From: Burkholderiales bacterium
GTDB lineage: Bacteria; Pseudomonadota; Gammaproteobacteria; Burkholderiales; Burkholderiaceae_C
Length of the DNA: 24,914 bases
NCBI GenBank assembly: GCA_016703325.1
Contig: JADJCH010000047.1
Location: forward strand, 1 to 24,914
Direction of reading: 5' to 3'
This document shows, piece after piece, positions 6,087-12,890 of this stretch (its first letter is position 1; each line of letters starts with the position of its first letter). The notes below the pieces were generated by a model. The model saw nothing but the letters and a program-made list of their open reading frames with translations. It ran no database searches and was not told the DNA's origin. The position numbers and the translations under genes were made by a program.

Positions 6087-6476
6087 ATCAGAAAGCGCCG
6101 TCGCCCGCTTTGGAAACGCCTTGAGCACCTTCGCATCAGCGGTCACGAGACGCACACCCAGGAATTCGGCAAGTGCGACGTACTCGCAGTCGTACGCTGA
6201 ACAGCCCGACTCACTTGAGAGTCGTAGAACTTCCAATGTGTCCACGTCATACTGGTCCGGACCTACTATTGACGCCGCCCTTGAGTACATGGCGACCGCA
6301 TCGATCAGTTCCAACTTTCCTGCTCGAACGTACGTTGCCAGCACGTTTCGAAGCTCGCTGCGCCAGAGAACTGGTGCCGCCCACTCGGAGTCAATGGTCA
6401 GGAGTTTCTCAGCACTCTCGGTGAACTTGCCCGGAATGAGCAAGTAGGCCAGAACGTTCGTGTCAACGACAATCAA
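6081..6476 (-). CDS. vapC: VapC-type PIN-domain toxin (131 aa), minus-strand cassette gene
   Basis: The protein starts MIVVDTNVLAYLL and shows the PIN-domain acidic set: D5, E41 in WRSELRNVL, the aspartate in SAYDCEYVALAEFLGVRLVTADAKV, and the aspartate of TADAKV. PIN toxins are Mg2+-dependent ribonucleases, often acting on tRNA or rRNA. Length is normal for VapC. The ATG overlaps the end of the vapB frame by 4 bases. The stop codon (complement of 6081-6083) lies inside the R' core of attC site 5, so the gene fills its cassette to the boundary. It runs against the array direction and must rely on its own promoter. Confidence 0.92.
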   Translation of the reverse strand: MIVVDTNVLAYLLIPGKFTESAEKLLTIDSEWAAPVLWRSELRNVLATYVRAGKLELIDAVAMYSRAASIVGPDQYDVDTLEVLRLSSESGCSAYDCEYVALAEFLGVRLVTADAKVLKAFPKRATALSDA

Positions 6477-6718
6477 GACCGGCCTTGCCTCTTGATGCGG
6501 TCAATCTCGTCGTGATTGAACACGGTCTTCGGCAGCCGGGCCCTCAGAGCGCGGATGGCTGCAAGTTGATCTGGGGGCGCCGCGCGCCTGGTCATCAGCG
6601 TCGCCTCAAGGCATGCGATGACTTCACTGTTCAAGCTTCGATGGTTGGCCGTCGCAGACACCTTCAGGCGCTCGTAGACGTCATCCGGGATGGACTTCAG
6701 CGTGATGGTGGTTGGCAT
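6473..6718 (-). CDS. vapB: VapB/FitA-like antitoxin, ribbon-helix-helix (81 aa)
   Basis: MPTTITLKSIPDDVYERLKVSATANHRSLNSEVIACLE is an Arc/FitA-type ribbon-helix-helix with the expected short strand (TITLKSI) and two helices. The C-terminal tail (LPKTVFNHDEIDRIKRQGRS) is the part that blocks the PIN toxin in this family. It precedes and overlaps vapC by 4 bases. AGAGGA (complement of 6723-6728) gives a ribosome site 4 bases before the ATG. The protein, alone and with VapC, should repress the promoter at 6734-6768. Confidence 0.92.
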   Translation of the reverse strand: MPTTITLKSIPDDVYERLKVSATANHRSLNSEVIACLEATLMTRRAAPPDQLAAIRALRARLPKTVFNHDEIDRIKRQGRS

Positions 6719-6733
6719 TGGATCCTCTCGTAT

Positions 6734-6768
6734 GGCACCATTATGGTATTCCTTTGGTGCCAGAACAA
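6734..6768 (-). promoter_or_regulatory. Promoter with palindromic operator for minus-strand vapBC
   Basis: On the minus strand TTGTTC (complement of 6763-6768) and CATAAT (complement of 6740-6745) are 17 bases apart. Perfect 7-bp arms GGCACCA (6734-6740) and TGGTGCC (6755-6761) bracket the -10 region, and ACCATtATGGT (6738-6748) is a second palindrome over the -10. Antitoxin binding here would block the polymerase directly. The transcript would start about 15 bases before the vapB ATG. Confidence 0.75.
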
Positions 6769-6786
6769 GCTGATGCCAAACATGTC

Positions 6787-6900
6787 GGTCAACCGGACCC
6801 GCTACGGCAAGGCACCCTCGGCGCGAGGCGCTGCCTGCCTGTCATCCGCCTCGCGGCCAAGGCGCCTCGCCTCCGCGCGCCGGGTACCTCTACGTTACCG
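6787..6900 (+). other. attC recombination site 6, long form
   Basis: R'' is GGTCAAC (6787-6793) and R' is GTTACCG (6894-6900), the latter identical to site 4. The 114-base interior is a GC-rich imperfect palindrome (for example AGGCGCTGCCTGCC against GGCCAAGGCGCCT). ACCTCTACGTTA before and into R' matches site 3. It ends the cassette that carries the minus-strand vapBC. Confidence 0.65.
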
Positions 6901-6950
6901 TGAAAGCCTCTTCGGTTGGGCATCAGAAGCCCGCCCCGCGGACGCCAACG

Positions 6951-6991
6951 TGATGCTTGATGTATGATGTTCTGCATCAGGAGCTGCATCA
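6951..6991 (+). promoter_or_regulatory. Operator and -10 region of plus-strand vapBC
   Basis: CTGCATCA occurs twice (6972-6979 and 6984-6991), and TGATG arms (6951-6955 and 6965-6969) face them as dyads, best seen in TGATG-TTCTG-CATCA (6965-6979). TATGAT (6963-6968) is a good -10; the -35 is weak. The repeats run into the start codon, so a bound VapB would cover both promoter and ribosome site. Confidence 0.5.
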
Positions 6992-7224
6992 TGCGAACCA
7001 CCCTCGCCATCGACGACGACGTCCTGGCTGCCGCAAAGCACTTGGCTGAACGGGATCAGAAGAGCGTAGGAGAAGTCATCTCCACGCTGGCCAGGCAAGG
7101 CCTCGCTCGGGCAGTTCGAGGGGCGCGCAGCGAACGGAACGGTGTGCCGCTGCTGCCAAGCCGCCGTGGCGCAACTCCGGTAACCCCGGAACTGGTCAAC
7201 CAGTTGCGCGACGACCTGCCGTGA
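6991..7224 (+). CDS. vapB: VapB-type antitoxin, ribbon-helix-helix (77 aa)
   Basis: MRTTLAIDDDVLAAAKHLAERDQKSVGEVISTLARQGL is a classic VapB ribbon-helix-helix start. The tail ending VTPELVNQLRDDLP would bind the toxin. AGGAG (6979-6983) lies 7 bases before ATG 6991, which settles the start against an earlier in-frame ATG at 6964. The TGA stop overlaps the GTG start of vapC (GTGA). It differs clearly from the minus-strand VapB, so the two modules are separate acquisitions and not copies. Confidence 0.92.
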   Translation: MRTTLAIDDDVLAAAKHLAERDQKSVGEVISTLARQGLARAVRGARSERNGVPLLPSRRGATPVTPELVNQLRDDLP

Positions 7225-7661
7225 CGGTCTACCTGCTGGACGTCAACGTCCTCATCGCCCTTGTCGATCCGGCGCACATCCAACACGACCAAGCGCACGA
7301 CTGGTTCGCGCGAGTTGGTCATAAGGCCTTTTCCACCTGCCCGCTCACCGAGAACGGTCTCATCCGAATCATTGGGCATCCAAAGTACCCAAACTCGCCC
7401 GGTCCTCCGAGCGTGGCGCTTCAGTCCTTGGCCGCAATCCGCGGGTTGCCTGGGCACAAGTTCTGGCCCGACGATCTCAGCATTGCAGATGCCGAGTTCT
7501 TCGCCCCCGAACTCCTGTCCAGCCACTCGCGCGTCACGGACAGCTATTTGCTGGCCCTTGCCCACGCCAAGGGTGGGCGCCTGGCAACGATGGATCAGAA
7601 GCTGGCCACCGAGGTCGTACCCGGTGGCAAGAAGGCGCTGACGCTCATCCAGGCGAACTGA
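7221..7661 (+). CDS. vapC: VapC-type PIN-domain toxin (146 aa)
   Basis: The frame begins at GTG 7221 inside the vapB stop. PIN residues are seen as D7 (LLDVNVLIALVD), E44 (CPLTENGLIRI), the aspartate of VTDSYLLALA and that of ATMDQKL. The WPDDLSI segment and 146-aa length fit the longer VapC subfamily. As a Mg2+-dependent RNase it would be held in check by the VapB upstream. The stop lies 1 base before GTCCAAC (7663), the first half of an attC-type site. Confidence 0.93.
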   Translation: MTVYLLDVNVLIALVDPAHIQHDQAHDWFARVGHKAFSTCPLTENGLIRIIGHPKYPNSPGPPSVALQSLAAIRGLPGHKFWPDDLSIADAEFFAPELLSSHSRVTDSYLLALAHAKGGRLATMDQKLATEVVPGGKKALTLIQAN

Positions 7662-7662
7662 T

Positions 7663-7677
7663 GTCCAACCCTTCTAC
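7663..7677 (+). other. Possible attC half-site at the right end of the array
   Basis: GTCCAACCCTTCTAC fits an R'' core plus left arm (AACCCTTC is the same as in site 1) directly after the vapC stop, where an attC is expected. I find no matching GTTRRRY core within the next 150 bases. The site was probably cut by later rearrangement. Confidence 0.4.
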
Positions 7678-8110
7678 AAAGACTTCCCTGCAATTCAACC
7701 CCCCTCAAGACGGTATTTGAATTCCTGACTTCTCTCCACGGCATGCGTCGCCCGCGCATGGACACGAGGACCAGACTGCACATCTGCAAACGGCCTTGTT
7801 GCACCGCGGGCGGTGCGGACCCAGATGTCAACCGCTGAACAGGATTCCACTTGTTCGCCGTTGACTGCTTGCGCGGCCGAAAGGAGCGGCTCTCTGCCTC
7901 AGTCTGAAGCGACTGGTGTGTTGAGCGAGTGTCCCGGCCTGTTCCTGTTCCATCAGCCCCGCGCAGGGCAAACACGTTCTTGGTGAGATCGATGCCCCGC
8001 ATCACAATGTCCAGGGACTTCTGCTCCCGGGATATCCGATGAGATGGTGCAGAAAGTCGCCATTGGCTGGCATCGCTCTGGCGCCTCTGGTTCTGCCGCT
8101 CCTGGGCAAC
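7678..8110. other. Non-coding junction between cassette array and backbone
   Basis: No supported gene. It contains the IS110 start fragment at 7941-8002. The long minus-strand frame across it has no recognisable protein and overlaps vapC and the DUF4266 gene. It probably records where the array ends. Confidence 0.4.
7941..8002 (-). pseudogene. IS110-family transposase, N-terminal remnant
   Basis: Read leftwards from ATG 8002 the sequence gives MRGIDLTKNVFALRGADGTG, the start of IS110-family transposases with the first acidic residue of the DEDD core (GIDL.KN.F.L.G.D). The similarity then stops. It is 2.5 kb from the C-terminal IS110 remnant and on the same strand; whether they once formed one element cannot be told by eye. 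Confidence 0.65.
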
Positions 8111-8557
8111 ATGTTTGGCATGCTGAAGTCGGTGGTGTACCGTGACATCGAGGGTCAGCACTATGAGTTCAAAGGCCAGCCGCTGCTGATCAGTGAAGGC
8201 GAAGACGGGAGCCGGTGGCTTCAGGTGAAGAAGCTGCGGGCGGTCATCCCCGACTTTCCCAGGAACGTCACACTCCACTTCGTTGCGGTCAGGTCCGTGC
8301 GAAGGGCCGACCGGCGCGTTGGCCTCGTCATCCAGGTACAAGGTTTGGCCGGCCTGATTCGACGCAGCCAATCCGGCGACGCCATTCGCTTCAGAAACTG
8401 GCTCCAGCGCGAGGTGGTCTTTCCGGCAGAGCAGGCCCAGCATCGACGAACAGCTCCTGCCAGTCCAACTCGACCCGTACCGCAGGCTGCGGCCACCGGG
8501 AGGTCGGCCAGACCGGCCATGGCGGAACTTAAGCCACCGTTCATCGGCCTGCTGTAA
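8111..8557 (+). CDS. Possible BRO-N/antirepressor-like protein (148 aa), weak
   Basis: The frame contains GLAGLIRRSQSGDAIRFRNWLQREVVFPA, which resembles the end of the BRO-N domain of phage antirepressors (GLY.LI.RS..PEA..F.RWV..EVLP). Before it are short strands (VVYRDIEGQHYEFKGQPLLI) that could fill the rest of the domain. The tail is alanine and proline-rich. Start choice is open: ATG 8111 or 8120, neither with a clear ribosome site, or 8039 upstream. BRO-N proteins are DNA-binding and common in prophages and plasmids. The match is from memory of the motif only, and the frame could be non-coding. Confidence 0.4.
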   Translation: MFGMLKSVVYRDIEGQHYEFKGQPLLISEGEDGSRWLQVKKLRAVIPDFPRNVTLHFVAVRSVRRADRRVGLVIQVQGLAGLIRRSQSGDAIRFRNWLQREVVFPAEQAQHRRTAPASPTRPVPQAAATGRSARPAMAELKPPFIGLL

Positions 8558-8602
8558 GGTGCTGCGACTTTCGCGGCTTACCGAACCTGGATCCTTCCCA
8601 CG

Positions 8603-8854
8603 ATGCCCGTCCACCTGTTCCCGATTCAACACCTGCGCGGCCTGGCCCGCGGGTGCCTGCCGCTGCTGGTGCTGCCGCTGTCGGCCTGTTCCAACCTGGG
8701 GGTGCAACCCTGGGAGCGTGACCTGCTGGCCAAGCCGTCGATGCAGTTGACGACTTCGGCGGTGGAGTCTGCGGCCGACGACCACACCTACTTCAGCAAG
8801 GAAGCGGCCACCGGCGGCCGCAGCTTCGGGGGTGGAGGCTGCGGATGCAACTGA
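8603..8854 (+). CDS. DUF4266 small lipoprotein (83 aa)
   Basis: An N-terminal export signal ends in the lipobox LSAC, so C29 should be lipidated. The mature part NLGVQPWERDLLAKPSMQL...DDHTYFSKEAATGGRSFGGGGCGCN is the DUF4266 pattern: WERD.LA.P.M, a DH.YFSKE motif and a glycine-cysteine tail. The closing GGGGCGCN with two cysteines may bind a metal or form a disulfide (inference). It overlaps the DUF3570 gene by 10 bases, a pairing known from many proteobacterial genomes. ATG 8603 has no strong ribosome site. It is the first backbone gene after the cassette region. Confidence 0.88.
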   Translation: MPVHLFPIQHLRGLARGCLPLLVLPLSACSNLGVQPWERDLLAKPSMQLTTSAVESAADDHTYFSKEAATGGRSFGGGGCGCN

Positions 8855-10197
8855 ACGCCAACCCGATGCCCGCAGACTGCGTGCAGCCACAAGACGCGCC
8901 GGCCGACTCCTCCTCGCGCGGCGTGCCGATCGGTGCGCTGCACCTGGCACTGGCCGCCGCCACCGCCAGCCTGCTGGCCGGCACTGCCCAGGCCGAGGGG
9001 CTGCAGCCCGCGCCGAACACTTGGCAGGTGGACAGCGCGGTGCTGGTCTACAAGGAGGGTGACGGCCGCGTCACCGCGCTGGAGCCGATCGTCTCGGCGC
9101 GCCGCACCGACGGCAACGACCGCAGCATCGGCCTGCGGCTGACGCTGGACGCACTGACCGGTTCCTCCCCCAACGGCGCGGTGGCCCAGCCTGGGGTGCA
9201 GACCTTCACCAGCCCCTCCGGCAAGGCCACGTATTCCACGCCGGCCGGCAAGACACCGCTGAACCCGGAGTTCCGCGACACCCGCGTCGCGCTGCTGGGC
9301 AGTTATGAACGGCCGCTGGGCCCGAACCAGCGCGGATCACTCAGCGCCAACCTGTCGGCCGAGCACGACTTTGCCTCGGTGGGGGCCAGTGCCTCCTGGT
9401 CGCTGGATCTGAACAACAAGAACAGCACGCTGAGCCTGGGCCTGTCGGCCGAGTTCGACCGCATCAACCCGGAAGGGGGCATTCCGCTGGCGCTCAAGCC
9501 GGCCTTCGGCGCCTCCGACAAGGGCAACGACACGCGCCAGGTGGTGGACCTGCTGGCCGGCTGGACCCAGGTGATGTCGCGACGCTGGTTGATGCAGTTC
9601 AGCTGGAACCACGGCCGGGGCAGCGGCTACCACAGCGATCCGTACAAGATCGTTTCGGTGGTGGATGGCAGCAGCGGCCTGGTCACCGGCGACCGCTATG
9701 TCAATGAGAACCGGCCCAACAGCCGCAGCCGCAACAGCCTGTTCGTGCAGAGCAAGTGGCACCTGACGCAGGACGTGGTGGACACCTCCTACCGCTACTA
9801 CCGCGACGACTGGGGCATCGCCGCGCACACGCTGGACGCCAGGTACCGCTACGAGATGGCGGGCGGTTTCTACCTGGAGCCGCACCTGCGTCTGTACCGG
9901 CAGAGTGAGGCGGACTTCTACCGCGCCTGGCTGGTGGAGGGCAGCGACTACGTCAGTGGCGGCCGTGCGCCGGCCTATGCCTCGGCCGACCAGCGCCTGG
10001 CCGCCTTCAGCGCCACCACGGTGGGGCTGAAGATCGGCAAGCCGCTGGCCGGTGGCAAGGAGTGGAGCCTGCGGGTGGAGAGCTACCGGCAGAAGCTGGA
10101 CCGCCCGGCCAACGCGCCGGGGGCACTCGCCGGCCTGGACCTGACGCCGGACCTGTCGGCCGTGTCGATCATGGTCGGCTACAGCCTGCCGTTCTGA
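8845..10197 (+). CDS. DUF3570 outer-membrane beta-barrel protein (450 aa)
   Basis: After a hydrophilic start there is a signal-like segment (ALHLALAAATASLLAGTAQA, cleavage before EGLQ). The rest is rich in alternating strands, with landmarks such as RSIGLRLTLDALTGSSPNGA, FRDTRVALLGSYERPLG, SWNHGRGSGYHSDPYKIVS and DTSYRYYRDDWGI. These are typical of the DUF3570 family, predicted outer-membrane barrels. It ends in VGYSLPF with a terminal phenylalanine, the usual beta-barrel assembly signal. It sits between the DUF4266 lipoprotein and ApbE, a conserved trio; its role is unknown, with an envelope redox link suggested by ApbE. The start overlaps the DUF4266 stop. Confidence 0.92.
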   Translation: MQLNANPMPADCVQPQDAPADSSSRGVPIGALHLALAAATASLLAGTAQAEGLQPAPNTWQVDSAVLVYKEGDGRVTALEPIVSARRTDGNDRSIGLRLTLDALTGSSPNGAVAQPGVQTFTSPSGKATYSTPAGKTPLNPEFRDTRVALLGSYERPLGPNQRGSLSANLSAEHDFASVGASASWSLDLNNKNSTLSLGLSAEFDRINPEGGIPLALKPAFGASDKGNDTRQVVDLLAGWTQVMSRRWLMQFSWNHGRGSGYHSDPYKIVSVVDGSSGLVTGDRYVNENRPNSRSRNSLFVQSKWHLTQDVVDTSYRYYRDDWGIAAHTLDARYRYEMAGGFYLEPHLRLYRQSEADFYRAWLVEGSDYVSGGRAPAYASADQRLAAFSATTVGLKIGKPLAGGKEWSLRVESYRQKLDRPANAPGALAGLDLTPDLSAVSIMVGYSLPF

Positions 10198-10214
10198 CCC
10201 GGGGAAGGCGGCCA

Positions 10215-11165
10215 TTGCAGGGACATCCTCCCGCCGATTCTGTCCACGGCGCAGCGCCGACGCTGCAGCGCCACGGGGGGCTGTGGGTGGGCGGCTTCGA
10301 TGCCATGGCCAGCCCCTGCGAGCTGTTGATCGACGGCGGCGAGGAGGCGCTGGCGCGCCGCTGCCTGGAGGCTGCGGCCGCCGAGGTGCGCCGCATCGAG
10401 CGCAAGTTCAGCCGCTACCGCCCAGACAGCGAGCTGATGCGCTGGCATGCGGTGGGTGGCCAGCCGGTGCAGCTGGACGAGGAGAGCGCCGGCCTGATCG
10501 ACCTGGCCGAGCTCTGTCACCGGCTCAGCGAGGGGCGCTTCGACATCAGCTCCGGCGTGCTTCGCCAGGTCTGGCGTTTCGACGGCAGCGACCGGCTGCC
10601 GAGTGCCGGGCAGGTGGCCGATGTGGCCGCACGGGTGGGCTGGTCCAGGCTGCGCTGGCAGCGGCCCTGGCTGACCCTGCCCGAGGGCATGGAGCTGGAC
10701 CTGGGCGGGCTGGGCAAGGAGTACGCCGCCGACCGGGTGCTGGCGCTGCTGCGCCCGCTCACCGACCGGCCGCTGCTGGTGAACCTGGGTGGTGACCTGG
10801 TGGCCAGCGGGTCGCGCGCCGAAGGCCAGCCCTGGTATGTGGGGGTGGAGCGGCCGACCGGCGACACCCAGCCGGACGGTGTGCCCGCTCCCGCGCCCGC
10901 AGCGGCCGGGCTGATCGCGTTGATGGCGGGCGGGCTGGCCACCAGTGGCGACTCCCGCCGCTTCCTGCTGCGCGACGGCCTGCGCTACAGCCACATCCTT
11001 GACGCCCGCAGCGGCTGGCCGGTGACGGGCGCGCCGCGGTCGGTCACCGTGGCCGCCCCCACCTGCACCGAGGCGGGCCTGCTGGCGACTCTGGCCATGC
11101 TGCAGGGTGAAGGGGCGGAGGCGCTGCTGGCCGCCCAGGGGCTGCCGCACTGGGTGCTTCGCTGA
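10215..11165 (+). CDS. apbE: ApbE-family FAD:protein FMN transferase (316 aa)
   Basis: ApbE attaches FMN covalently to threonine in target redox proteins, using FAD and Mg2+. Conserved features: FDAMASPCELL and IERKFSRYRPDSELMRW near the start, DLGGLGKEYAADRVL (about residue 160), VNLGGDLVASG (about 189), LATSGDSRRF (about 245) and YSHILDARSGWPV (about 258). I chose TTG 10215 because GGGGAAGG lies 7 bases upstream and the next ATG (10305) would cut into the conserved start. No signal peptide or lipobox is seen, whereas many ApbE proteins are exported, so this one may act in the cytoplasm or use an unrecognised signal. It follows DUF3570 by 17 bases, surely co-transcribed. No obvious FMN acceptor gene is present here. 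Confidence 0.93.
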   Translation: MQGHPPADSVHGAAPTLQRHGGLWVGGFDAMASPCELLIDGGEEALARRCLEAAAAEVRRIERKFSRYRPDSELMRWHAVGGQPVQLDEESAGLIDLAELCHRLSEGRFDISSGVLRQVWRFDGSDRLPSAGQVADVAARVGWSRLRWQRPWLTLPEGMELDLGGLGKEYAADRVLALLRPLTDRPLLVNLGGDLVASGSRAEGQPWYVGVERPTGDTQPDGVPAPAPAAAGLIALMAGGLATSGDSRRFLLRDGLRYSHILDARSGWPVTGAPRSVTVAAPTCTEAGLLATLAMLQGEGAEALLAAQGLPHWVLR

Positions 11166-11251
11166 GCAACCTGCGGGAAGACTGGAACCTGCGGAAAAGG
11201 GCGAGACGGCCGATACTGGCGCTCCCTTTCACAGCCGACCTGTGCCGATCC

Positions 11252-11956
11252 ATGAGCCTTGACTACGTCCTGCCGCCCGAAGCTCCCGTCGCCGTGCCCG
11301 TCGTCGGCAGCACCGCCTTTTTCCCGGTGCGCCGGGTGTACTGCGTCGGCCGCAATTACGCGGCGCACGCCCGCGAGATGGGTTTCGACCCCGATCGGGA
11401 GCCGCCCTTCTTCTTCTGCAAGCCGGACAACGCGGTGGCGCCGGTGCCGGCCGGCGTGACCGGCGCAATCGCCTACCCGCCACTGTCGAGCAACTACCAG
11501 CATGAGATCGAGCTGGTGCTGGCCATCGGTGTCGGCGGTGCGGACATCCCGGTGGCGCGGGCGCTGGAGCATGTGTGGGGCTACGCCGTCGGGCTGGACA
11601 TGACGCGGCGCGACCAGCAGTTTGCGATGCGCGACAAGGGCCGCCCCTGGGAGGTGGGCAAGGCCTTTGACCAGTCCGCGCCGATCGGTGCGATCGTGCC
11701 GGCCACACGCATCGGTCACCCGTCTTCCGGCGCCATCTGGCTGCAGGTGGACGGCGCGGACCGACAGCGCAGCGACCTGACGCACCTGATCTGGTCGGTG
11801 CCGGAGATCGTGGCCAATCTGTCGACACTGTTCCGCCTGGAGCCGGGTGACCTGATCTTCACCGGCACACCCGAAGGCGTCGGCAAGGTGGAGCGGGGCC
11901 AGACAATGCGCTGCGGCATCGACGGCCTGGGTGAGTTGCGGGTGAAGGTGGTCTGA
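11252..11956 (+). CDS. Fumarylacetoacetate hydrolase-family protein (234 aa)
   Basis: The fold is recognised from VYCVGRNYAAHAREMG, FFFCKPDNAV, YQHEIELVLAIG (metal-binding glutamates), GYAVGLDMTRRDQQ and FTGTPEGVGKV. Length and motifs match the short FAH-family enzymes such as fumarylpyruvate hydrolase (NagK/GenN type), which cleave C-C bonds in acylpyruvates with Mg2+ or Mn2+. The exact substrate cannot be read from sequence, and related proteins act as oxaloacetate decarboxylases or tautomerases. It is 86 bases after apbE, with its own possible start region, and converges on the LysR gene 31 bases away. Confidence 0.93.
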   Translation: MSLDYVLPPEAPVAVPVVGSTAFFPVRRVYCVGRNYAAHAREMGFDPDREPPFFFCKPDNAVAPVPAGVTGAIAYPPLSSNYQHEIELVLAIGVGGADIPVARALEHVWGYAVGLDMTRRDQQFAMRDKGRPWEVGKAFDQSAPIGAIVPATRIGHPSSGAIWLQVDGADRQRSDLTHLIWSVPEIVANLSTLFRLEPGDLIFTGTPEGVGKVERGQTMRCGIDGLGELRVKVV

Positions 11957-11987
11957 TCCCGATCGGGGCTGCGACCTTGCCTTTCGA

Positions 11988-12890
11988 TCAGGGAACAGGG
12001 TAGGGCGCCAGCGCCTGCGCGGCGGTGTCGCGCAGCCAGCGGTGGCCGGGGTCCCCGTGGACTCGCCAGGACCAGTGCAGCGCCACCTCCAGCTTGGGCA
12101 GCCCCAGGTCGGCCGCGACCACCGCCAGCTCGCGGGAGGCGGACTGGTAGTGCCGCGCCGGGCGCTCCGGCACGATGGCGGCCAGGTCGGTCTGCACCAG
12201 CAGCGCCGGCAGTGCGGCGAAGTGCGGGATGGCCAGGCGGATGCGCGATTCCAGCCCCAGCCGGTGCAGCGCCTTGCCGGGTTCGTGGTGGCTGCGCACC
12301 AGGATGAAATCCAGCTTCTGCAGGCTGTCGCGGTCCTGGATGCGGCCCAGCATCGGGTGGTCGGCGCGCAGCAGCACCACGTAGCTTTCCTCGAACAGCG
12401 GCTGGCAATGCGCCACCTGCACCTGGGGAAGGTAACCCACCGCCAGGTCCAGCCGCCCGTCGTCCAACGCCTCGCCGACGTGGTCGGGGTCGAGCTGCTG
12501 GGCCTCCAGCCGCAGGCCGGGTGCCTCGCTGCGGATCTGCGCCAGCAGGCGCGGCAGCAACTCGCTGGTGGCCAGGTCGCTCATGTGCATCATGAAGTGG
12601 CGCTGGCTGCTGGCGGGATCGAAGGCCTCGGCCTCCTGCAGCGCAGCGTCCAGGCTGCGCAGCACCGCCTGCACATGGCGGGCAAAGTGCTCCGCCCGCG
12701 CGGTGGGCCGCACGCCGCCGGGGGCGCGCACGAACAGCGGGTCCTTCAGGCTCAGCCTCAGCCGGGTCAGCGCGTGGCTGACTGCGGGCTGCGACATGCG
12801 CAGGCGCTCGGCCGCGCGGCCCACATGGCCGCTGGTGAAAACCGCGTCGAAGACGTGCAGCAGATTCAGGTCGAAGTCCTTGAGATGCAT
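11988..12890 (-). CDS. LysR-family transcriptional regulator (300 aa)
   Basis: The N terminus MHLKDFDLNLLHVFDAVFTSGHVGRAAERLRMSQPAVSHALTRLR is a standard LysR winged helix-turn-helix, followed by DPLFVRAPGGVRPTARA. The rest is the substrate-binding domain with DLAVGYLP and FILVRSHHEPGKALHRLGL. ATG 12890 was chosen because LysR proteins begin just before this segment; the upstream TTG at 12935 would add an unusual tail. It is transcribed away from the oxidoreductase-TRAP operon, the usual layout for a LysR protein and its target. An inverted repeat overlaps its start. The co-inducer is probably a substrate or intermediate of that pathway (inference). Confidence 0.93.
   Translation of the reverse strand: MHLKDFDLNLLHVFDAVFTSGHVGRAAERLRMSQPAVSHALTRLRLSLKDPLFVRAPGGVRPTARAEHFARHVQAVLRSLDAALQEAEAFDPASSQRHFMMHMSDLATSELLPRLLAQIRSEAPGLRLEAQQLDPDHVGEALDDGRLDLAVGYLPQVQVAHCQPLFEESYVVLLRADHPMLGRIQDRDSLQKLDFILVRSHHEPGKALHRLGLESRIRLAIPHFAALPALLVQTDLAAIVPERPARHYQSASRELAVVAADLGLPKLEVALHWSWRVHGDPGHRWLRDTAAQALAPYPVP

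Noticed and set aside
615..7000. A CRISPR array suggested by recurring short motifs
   Set aside because: The repeats are irregularly spaced by hundreds of bases, differ in length and contain attC cores; no regular spacer pattern or cas genes.
7663..7870. A complete seventh attC ending at GTTGACT
   Set aside because: The core does not fit GTTRRRY, the spacing exceeds 190 bases and the interior is not palindromic; only the left half-site is kept.
7595..8950. A 451-codon open frame on the minus strand
   Set aside because: It overlaps the end of vapC and the DUF4266 gene, contains only a short recognisable IS110 start in its middle, and otherwise has a composition typical of antisense frames in GC-rich DNA.
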